Shown piece by piece: positions 57,557 to 64,000 of a stretch of DNA of 64,000 nt. Under the pieces are notes generated by a model that searched no databases, was not told where the DNA came from, and saw only the letters and a program-made list of their open reading frames with translations. The DNA lies in the NCBI GenBank assembly GCA_913052475.1, contig CAJXEJ010000001.1:60751-124750 (forward strand). Reading direction: 5' to 3'. The position numbers and the translations under genes are program-made. Within the stretch, counting starts at the first letter, position 1. Each line of letters begins with the position of its first letter. This DNA is from an uncultured Dehalococcoidia bacterium. GTDB taxonomy: Bacteria > Chloroflexota > Dehalococcoidia > Lucifugimonadales > Lucifugimonadaceae.

Positions 57557-58384
57557 ATGACAGGATCTATTTCGGGATCGAAATCGGAAAAATACACGCA
57601 TGGGCACCATGCTTCGGTTGTGGCGGCTCATGCTGTGAGACGAGCGAGTGAAGCGGCGGCATTCGTGTTGCCGCAACTCAAATCGCCGATGCGTTTACTG
57701 GATTTTGGGTGTGGGCCGGGGACGATTACGGTTGATCTGGCTGAGCACTTGCTTCCGAACGGTTCGGTGGTGGGAATCGACAGTTCGGATGCGGTTGTTG
57801 AGCAGGCTAGTTCTCACGCGGCCGAACGCGGCATTTCTAACGTCGAGTTCGAGGCGAACAGCATTTACGAAACCGGTTACGACGCCGAGAGTTTTGACGC
57901 CGCCTATGCCCACCAGGTCCTTCAACATCTCTCCGAGCCGGTGCGAGCACTGGTCGAGGCGAAGCGAGTTCTTAGGCCAGGCGGTATCTGCGCCGTTAGA
58001 GAGGTCGACTGGGGTGCGTCGGTTTTGTATCCGCCAGACGATCGACTCACGGAATTCTTCCAGGTCTACAACGGTGTCGCCGAACGAAACGGCGGCGATG
58101 CCTTCGCCGGTCGTCATCTAAAGCAGTGGTTTACCGAGGCTGGCTACTACGATCTGACCGTTACGACTTCGACGTGGACGTTCTCGGATGAGAATGGCCT
58201 TAAGTGGTGGGGCGAGCAATGGGCGGAGCGGATTTTGAGTTCAGATATTGCGAAACGGGCGGTCGAGTATGGTATCGCGACCGACGATGATCTTGCCGAG
58301 ATTTCGCAGGGCTGGCTCGACTGGGTTCAGGCCGAGGGTGCGTTCTTCGCGTTCATGCAGGTAGAGATTGTTGGCGTGAAGTGA
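57557..58384 (+). CDS. SAM-dependent class I methyltransferase
   Basis: LLDFGCGPGTITVDLAEHLLPNGSVVGIDSS, QVLQHLSEPVRALVEAKRVLRPGGICAVREVDW. Confidence 0.92.
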   Translation: MTGSISGSKSEKYTHGHHASVVAAHAVRRASEAAAFVLPQLKSPMRLLDFGCGPGTITVDLAEHLLPNGSVVGIDSSDAVVEQASSHAAERGISNVEFEANSIYETGYDAESFDAAYAHQVLQHLSEPVRALVEAKRVLRPGGICAVREVDWGASVLYPPDDRLTEFFQVYNGVAERNGGDAFAGRHLKQWFTEAGYYDLTVTTSTWTFSDENGLKWWGEQWAERILSSDIAKRAVEYGIATDDDLAEISQGWLDWVQAEGAFFAFMQVEIVGVK

Positions 58385-58513
58385 TGCGGTATACGCGCCT
58401 CCGTGATGTCAGCTTACCTGTCGTCCTTCTATTGTCTCAGAATGACATGTGATACATCGAGGCGGAATGACAACGAAGTCGTCGTATCAAGGCGGTCGGG
58501 AAGTGGGACGCCC

Positions 58514-58810
58514 CTAAGTGATTTCAAAAATCTCGGTGTTGTGGGTTTCGGCCAGGAGGGGGTAAATCTGGTCGAAGATCGTGGTGATACTGGGTGTTTT
58601 TCGAACTGCGCTCCGAGACGCTTCGTAATCGGTGATCGAATCCCACAGTTGCTCGGTCTGCACCATGCCGTGCGATCCATGCCAGCCCTTGTAGACCGCC
58701 GGCTTCTTGTACCCCGCAGCCTTCATCGCAGTACTCGCCTCGTGCACGAGTGCGGCCAACTTTCCACCGGTTCCGGGTTTGGGTAGGTATGTGCGTCGTA
58801 CAGCGATCAT
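58514..58810 (-). CDS. Small conserved protein (possible dimeric alpha-beta barrel)
   Basis: 98-aa ORF; MIAVRRTYLPKPGTGGKLAALVHEASTAMKAAGYKKPAVYKGWHGSHGMVQTEQLWDS. Confidence 0.6.
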   Translation of the reverse strand: MIAVRRTYLPKPGTGGKLAALVHEASTAMKAAGYKKPAVYKGWHGSHGMVQTEQLWDSITDYEASRSAVRKTPSITTIFDQIYPLLAETHNTEIFEIT

Positions 58811-58844
58811 TGAATTGGCTTCCTGTCCTGTAAAAATGTGAGCA

Positions 58845-60017
58845 TCAAATCCTGAAATTGCGCCAGTCGCGCTCGAATCGTTCCTTGTGTTTCATTCCCG
58901 AAACCATTGGTTCAGTGACGATGGTTTGCGGACCACCCTCGGCGAGAAACTCCCCGCCTACGGTGGCTGAACGGCCGCCCGAGTACGCCAGATAGCAGAA
59001 GCCGACGCCATCGTATGGTTCAGGCTCGTCGGTCTCGTTGATTCGACTTGAGATCACTTCGCCGACCTTGGTGCCCTGACCGGCAGCGAACACGCCTGCC
59101 TTTGGTATTGCGAATTCTCCTGACGGAACCACATTCACGTCGCCTATCGCAAAGACGTTCGCTATTGATGTTTCGAGAGTCGCTCGACTTACCGGTACCC
59201 AAGGTTTGCCGTTTGCGACCCCTGAAGCAGCAACGATATCTGGCATCTTGTGTACTGGAATCGTGGCGACAATATCGGCAGTGGTTGAGCTCCCATCAGC
59301 GAACGACACCTCGAATCCGTTGCGCGAAACTTCGGTCACACCCGCGGAGGAAACGAGTTCGATTCCACGTTGATCCAACGCGTTTCGAATTCGCATGGAA
59401 GCATCTTTGCCCGCGACCCCCAGCGGTCCCGGCTCCGGGATATACACCGAAATATCGATGTCCTTACGGATGCCTTTCCTGCGAGCCCACCAGTTGATGA
59501 TCATGGCGGTTTCGAGAGGTGCCGGTGGGCATTTGTAGGGCGGTTTTGCTGCGGCGAGCACGATCTTTCCACGTTTGAGGCGACTCAGGCGTCGACGCAG
59601 GTGACGGGCGTAGTCGAAATCGTAGAACGAGTAAGCATCTCTGGCGCCCGGAACAGCATCCCAGTCGTAGGCTGCACCGAGTGCGATCACAAGGTAGTCG
59701 TAGTCGAAGGTTCCAGCCGAAGTAACGACCTGCTGATTCGACGTGTCGATAAGATCGATGTTCGCCTCGACGAAATTAATGCCGCGGTTGGCGAGCCGAC
59801 CCAGCGATCGGCCGGTTTTGTTTGTTTCTCGCTCACCGACGATCATAAGCGGGTTCATTCCGCACAGATGTGGAACCCGGTTTCTATCGATAATTGTTAC
59901 TTCATGAAAAGCGTTGAGCGACGAGCGCGCACTGATTGCTGCTTGCACCCCCCCGAAACCACCGCCCAGAACGAGAATTTTGCTACCGGCCATACTTTTG
60001 GCGTCCCCAACATTCAT
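58845..60017 (-). CDS. NAD(P)/FAD-dependent oxidoreductase, sulfide:quinone oxidoreductase-like
   Basis: KILVLGGGFGGVQAAISARSSLNAFHEVTIIDRN, NVFAIGDVNVVPSGEFAIPKAGVFAAGQGTKVGEVI. Confidence 0.85.
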   Translation of the reverse strand: MNVGDAKSMAGSKILVLGGGFGGVQAAISARSSLNAFHEVTIIDRNRVPHLCGMNPLMIVGERETNKTGRSLGRLANRGINFVEANIDLIDTSNQQVVTSAGTFDYDYLVIALGAAYDWDAVPGARDAYSFYDFDYARHLRRRLSRLKRGKIVLAAAKPPYKCPPAPLETAMIINWWARRKGIRKDIDISVYIPEPGPLGVAGKDASMRIRNALDQRGIELVSSAGVTEVSRNGFEVSFADGSSTTADIVATIPVHKMPDIVAASGVANGKPWVPVSRATLETSIANVFAIGDVNVVPSGEFAIPKAGVFAAGQGTKVGEVISSRINETDEPEPYDGVGFCYLAYSGGRSATVGGEFLAEGGPQTIVTEPMVSGMKHKERFERDWRNFRI

Positions 60018-60089
60018 ACGCAGCCGCGTCAGAAATGCGGCTGCGGGCGAAAGCTTACCGGTTTTTTCACGTATCGGTGTGAGGTGCCT

Positions 60090-60494
60090 CTACTCGGGAA
60101 GGCTATTTGCGGCGCGAGTTAGCCGTTCTTTGGCATCATATGCGGTGTCGAACACTGCCGCGTTGTGGGTTTCGCGCTGGATGACTTCGGGATCCATGAA
60201 CGCGATCTGAGTTCCACCGTCGATCTCCTGCACGACCACGTTGCAGGGCAGGAGCAGGCCGGCCCACGGCTCGGCGTTGAGCACATTGTTGGCGAGGTTA
60301 GGGTTGCAGGCGCCGAGGATCAGGTATTTCGGACGATCGACATCGAGCTTTTTCTTCAGAGTCGCCTGAACGTCGATCTGAGTGAGGATTCCAAAACCTT
60401 CTTCGGCGAGAACGGCCGTTACCGTTTCGACTGCGTCATCAAATCCAAGACTGGTGTTTCGCAGTATTCCGTAATTGATCGTTGCCAGTGTCAT
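60090..60494 (-). CDS. DUF302-domain protein
   Basis: VTAVLAEEGFGILTQIDVQATLKKKLDVDRPKYLILGACNPNLANNVLNAEPWAGLLLPCNVVVQE. Confidence 0.9.
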   Translation of the reverse strand: MTLATINYGILRNTSLGFDDAVETVTAVLAEEGFGILTQIDVQATLKKKLDVDRPKYLILGACNPNLANNVLNAEPWAGLLLPCNVVVQEIDGGTQIAFMDPEVIQRETHNAAVFDTAYDAKERLTRAANSLPE

Positions 60495-60756
60495 CTAACC
60501 GTCCTGAGATGCTCGAAGGGATGCTTCACCTACCATGTCCCGGATGAAATTCCGACTCTGACCAAGATAGGTTGATATGCGTGCTGGCGGGGGGATACTC
60601 CATGAAGATGGTATGTAAGATTCCCGCGAGGTTGAATTAATGCCATCGTCCGAAAATCGTTTGACGAGAACCCTCTTTCTGCGTAGCCTCGGCAGGCGAT
60701 TTTCCTTTATTCATTTCCCCTACAAATTCCTGTGCATATCCAGAGTGAGAAAAAGC

Positions 60757-61146
60757 ATGCCGTTCAACGTCAATCACATCCACCTGAAGTCCAGCGACCC
60801 GAAGGCGACAGCCGACTGGTTCGTTGAGGCTTTCAACGTCGAAATTAAGACCGACAATGTTCGTCCGGTCGGCGACCGATTCATCACGACGATGACCGAA
60901 GGCGGACTGGCGATCAATATATCCTCAGAACGAACCGACGAAAAACTTGGTCCCGCAGATGCCGATCCTCACTACGGTCTGGAGCATTTTGGGTTCGATA
61001 CCGATGACATGGACGCCGATATCGCGCGGCTTCAGGTTCTCGGTGCCGAGCTGAAGGAAGGTCCGATCAATAACGGTGGTGGCGTAACGATTGCGTTCGT
61101 CGCAGCACCCGGCGACATCCGAATCGAACTGATTCACCGGCAGTAG
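60757..61146 (+). CDS. Glyoxalase/VOC-family protein
   Basis: MPFNVNHIHLKSSDPKATADWFVEAFNVEIKTDN...DIRIELIHRQ; start at 60757. Confidence 0.85.
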   Translation: MPFNVNHIHLKSSDPKATADWFVEAFNVEIKTDNVRPVGDRFITTMTEGGLAINISSERTDEKLGPADADPHYGLEHFGFDTDDMDADIARLQVLGAELKEGPINNGGGVTIAFVAAPGDIRIELIHRQ

Positions 61147-61239
61147 AACTGCGTTCGCTGCGATGACGATTGGAGTTGGCTGAATCGTTGCGGTGGCTCC
61201 GCTGGTCGCTATCGCGAAATAGACGAAACGAGAAGGCAT

Positions 61240-62502
61240 TTGACTATCAGGTTGGCAGTAGCTGGTGGAAACCGTGGTGCTCGATTTGATCAGGTGCTTG
61301 GCGGCCTGGAAGAGCAGATCGAGCTTGTGTCAGTCTGTGATCCTTCCGAGCAAATCAGGTCGGAATGGACCAATGGTCGACCTGAGCTAAAGGCGTTCGA
61401 GCAGTTCGAGGATCTGGTTGAAGATCCCGGGATCGATGCCGTGTTCATCGCAACGCCAATGCTGCTTCACGCGGGGCAGGCTCTCACGGCGCTCAACGCT
61501 GGCAAGCACGTGTTATCTGAAGTGATTGCCGCTGCCACTCTCGACGAGTGCCACGCTCTGGTAGAGACGGTCGAAAAGACTGGCATGACGTACATGATGG
61601 CCGAGAACTATTGCTACCGACGCGAAGCCATGATGGTAAAAAACATGGCAGATCAGAACGTGTTTGGCGACCTGACGTATGCAGAGGGTGCCTATATCCA
61701 TGATTGTCGTGATCTGATGTTCAATGCTGACCTCACGCGAACGTGGCGAGCCAATGGTTCTGTCGCAGGCACGCAAGGAGGCTTTGGCTCGACGCAATCA
61801 TCTCGTGGCAACGGCTATCCAACTCATTCGCTCGGTCCGATCGCCCAATGGCTCGGCATCAACCGTGGTGATCGTCTCGCCCGAACAACGACCTTCGTCA
61901 CGAAATCCGCGGCTCGACAGGAATGGGCGCGTTCGGTGCTTCCTGAGGGTCATTTCGACAGGAAGGACGCTGCTTGGGCTGACTTCACCGATTCGGCGAC
62001 CACGTTGATTGAAACCGAACAAGGGCGAGTGATCTGCCTGCGCAAGGATTCAGCCAGTCCACGACCACACAATATGGCACTTCATTCGTTGCAGGGCACC
62101 AATGGCGCATATCTTTCGGGGCGGTTCGATGGCGAGGGCCCGCTGGTGTGGCTCGATGGTGTTTCTGAAGGAGTTAGTCCGGCGAATCTTGGTTATCGCG
62201 ACAAGGCCCGTCCGGCTGGCGTAGCGAACTCAACACGAGCCGCGTGGCAGACATTGTGGGATTTGAGCGATCGGTACGAGCATCCGTACTGGAAGCAGTT
62301 TGGAGATGAGGCTATTCAGGCGGGTCACGGTGGGGGTGATTACTTCGTGATGTACGACTTCGCCCGAGCGGTAGCCGGAGAGATCGAACCTCCGATTGAC
62401 GTTTACGACGCGGTCACGTGGAGCAGCATCTTTCCGATCTCGATCGAGAACGTAAAACGCAACGGCGAACCGCTCGACGTACCCGATTTTCGAAATCGGT
62501 AG
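61240..62502 (+). CDS. Gfo/Idh/MocA family oxidoreductase
   Basis: RLAVAGGNRGARFDQVLGGLEEQIELVSVCDPSE, IDAVFIATPMLLHAGQALTALNAGKHVLSEV. Confidence 0.92.
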   Translation: MTIRLAVAGGNRGARFDQVLGGLEEQIELVSVCDPSEQIRSEWTNGRPELKAFEQFEDLVEDPGIDAVFIATPMLLHAGQALTALNAGKHVLSEVIAAATLDECHALVETVEKTGMTYMMAENYCYRREAMMVKNMADQNVFGDLTYAEGAYIHDCRDLMFNADLTRTWRANGSVAGTQGGFGSTQSSRGNGYPTHSLGPIAQWLGINRGDRLARTTTFVTKSAARQEWARSVLPEGHFDRKDAAWADFTDSATTLIETEQGRVICLRKDSASPRPHNMALHSLQGTNGAYLSGRFDGEGPLVWLDGVSEGVSPANLGYRDKARPAGVANSTRAAWQTLWDLSDRYEHPYWKQFGDEAIQAGHGGGDYFVMYDFARAVAGEIEPPIDVYDAVTWSSIFPISIENVKRNGEPLDVPDFRNR

Positions 62503-62747
62503 CGCGACACATTCGCATCGCTATTCTTCGTTCCGACGTGGTAGAGGGATCATGGTCGAAATGCTGGGTTCGGCGATTCTGGGAGCGGTTTTCTTGTAGC
62601 GTAGCGACCGGCGAGTGATGTTGTTTTGAGGTGCGATTTCTCCGTATTTCGCTGGTCCTCACGTCCCCGCCGAAGGTCTCTCCACTCCGCTGGCGCTGCG
62701 GTCGAGAAGTCGGGGTTGGCTGGTGATCAATTTGGGCTGTGTCGTAA

Positions 62748-62795
62748 TCTCCCACCCCCTAACTCCTTCCCACCATGGGAGGGAGAACTCATTGT
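62748..62795 (+). repeat. Dispersed palindromic repeat family B (CTAACTCCYTCCC...GGGAGGGAGAA), representative copy
   Basis: Related CT-rich/GA-rich palindromes at ~1547..1570, 2626..2652, 8230..8255, 32860..32885, 40493..40515, 56187..56215, 56265..56300, all intergenic. Confidence 0.7.
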
Positions 62796-62875
62796 GCCGG
62801 GCGTGCATTCGCACTTGGGCAGAAGGGCAGTCCAGCTTGCTGTTACTCCTAGCAGATTGCTTTGGTTGCGGTTGG

Positions 62876-64000
62876 CTACGGAATCGCCTGCCCTGCTAGA
62901 ACGCCGGTTACCGCTTCGTTTTCAACAGCGAATTTGCCGTTTACGAGAACGAACGGCACGCCTTCGGGGTGCATCTTGGGATCTTCGAACGAAGATCGGT
63001 CGATCACGTTTTGTTCGTCGAAAATCACCAGATCGGCGAATTTTCCTTTTGCAATGACTCCGCGGTCGGCGAGACCGAAGCGCTTTGCCGGATTCTGAGT
63101 CATTCGCTGAACGACCTGCTCGACCGGGTAGTTGTGGCGACGGCGAAGGCGTCCGAGCATTCGAACGAAGCAGCCGTAGGCACGTGGATGCGGCATGCCG
63201 CCGACTGGTATTGAGTCGGAGCCAACCATGTAGTCGGGTCGCGCCATCAGTTGCATCACGTCTTCCTCGACCTGACGCCACTGTCGAACGTTGCCAGGGG
63301 GTGCGACACGCATGCCGCACGCGAGCGATGTTTCGGCCATCATTCGAGTCATCATTTCCTGCACCGTGATACCCCACTCTTTTGCAACGTCTTCGAACAT
63401 CCATCCTTCGTAATCATTCTCACCGCCTGCGCCAATGTGGGTCCAGACGTTGCCTTCGGGCGGTGTGTAGGAAATTTCGCTCATCCTGTCGATGAGTTCG
63501 GCTCGTTTGTCTTCGTCATTGAGGATTTTGAGCATTTCTTCCGGGCCACCCTCGTGGAAGTAGCCGGGGAAGAACGCCTGCGGGAACGACGATCCGACCG
63601 GGTACGGGTACGTTTCGAGCGTGATATCGACGCCCTCTGACTTTGCCTTGTCGATCGGCTCCATCAGCTCATCGATGTTGCCGGCTGAGTTGACGAAAGT
63701 GCGGTAGTGCTCGAAGTGGAGTTTCGTGCCGGTGCGCCGGGCGACTTCGATTGCTTCCGGTACGCCGCCGCCCCCGAACGCGCGATCGCCGTTGTGGTTG
63801 CGAAGGTGGATCGACATCGGCTTGTCGCACTCTCCAGTAACTTCCATAAGGGCGCAAAGTTCATCAGTGTCGGACCAGCTGTTAGGGTAGTACGAAAGCC
63901 CGGTGGCGAATCCGGCCGCACCCTGTTCGAGCGACTCTTGAAGCAATTTTTTGGCAGCTTCGAGTTTGTCGCCAGTGAGTGGCACATCGTTCATGCCAGC
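62876..64000 (-). CDS. N-acyl-D-amino-acid deacylase/D-aminoacylase-type amidohydrolase, 5' end beyond window
   Basis: GAAGFATGLSYYPNSWSDTDELCALMEV..., FGLADRGVIAKGKFADLVIFDEQNVIDRSSFEDP; frame open to the window edge. Confidence 0.9.
   Translation of the reverse strand, partial: AGMNDVPLTGDKLEAAKKLLQESLEQGAAGFATGLSYYPNSWSDTDELCALMEVTGECDKPMSIHLRNHNGDRAFGGGGVPEAIEVARRTGTKLHFEHYRTFVNSAGNIDELMEPIDKAKSEGVDITLETYPYPVGSSFPQAFFPGYFHEGGPEEMLKILNDEDKRAELIDRMSEISYTPPEGNVWTHIGAGGENDYEGWMFEDVAKEWGITVQEMMTRMMAETSLACGMRVAPPGNVRQWRQVEEDVMQLMARPDYMVGSDSIPVGGMPHPRAYGCFVRMLGRLRRRHNYPVEQVVQRMTQNPAKRFGLADRGVIAKGKFADLVIFDEQNVIDRSSFEDPKMHPEGVPFVLVNGKFAVENEAVTGVLAGQAIP

Noticed and set aside
59370-60122. 250-aa plus-strand ORF
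   Set aside because: Antisense to the SQR-like gene.
1-64000. tRNA, rRNA, CRISPR arrays, transposases, prophage genes
   Set aside because: Scanned by eye and none recognised; a tRNAscan-SE/Infernal run would be needed to exclude small RNAs.

Overview
About 64 kb of chromosomal sequence with densely packed genes. Gene content (tandem enolase-superfamily paralogues, sulfatase, Gfo/Idh/MocA and SDR oxidoreductases, two RhaM-like proteins, MFS transporters) looks like an environmental Chloroflexota / SAR202-Dehalococcoidia-type bacterium; this taxonomic guess is inference only. Housekeeping genes include lpd, ybeY, dnaX, ybaB, recR, recO, uvrA, ffh, fmt, dnaA, obg, nadD, pyrE, gyrB, and an acetoin/2-oxoacid dehydrogenase cluster (E1a-E1b-HAD-E2-AcoX). 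The main result is two genes with an in-frame UGA that the ORF track splits but that read as continuous selenoproteins. (1) A UGSC-motif protein on the minus strand, 12875..13438, UGA at 13124..13126. (2) A glycine/sarcosine/betaine-reductase selenoprotein-B-like protein, 37806..38807, UGA at 38517..38519 in a U-P-L-C-H motif. Both have a plausible bacterial SECIS hairpin directly after the UGA. Other observations: several decayed genes (threonine aldolase, DHFR/RibD-like, GNAT, lipoprotein paralogue, histidine kinase, DinB, GYD), dispersed palindromic intergenic repeats (one apparently inside a predicted N-terminus), a DnaX without the usual zinc-binding cysteines, a GyrB acidic insertion with a clamp-binding-like QTSLF motif, and a candidate oriC beside dnaA. 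No rRNA, tRNA, CRISPR array or intact mobile element was recognised.
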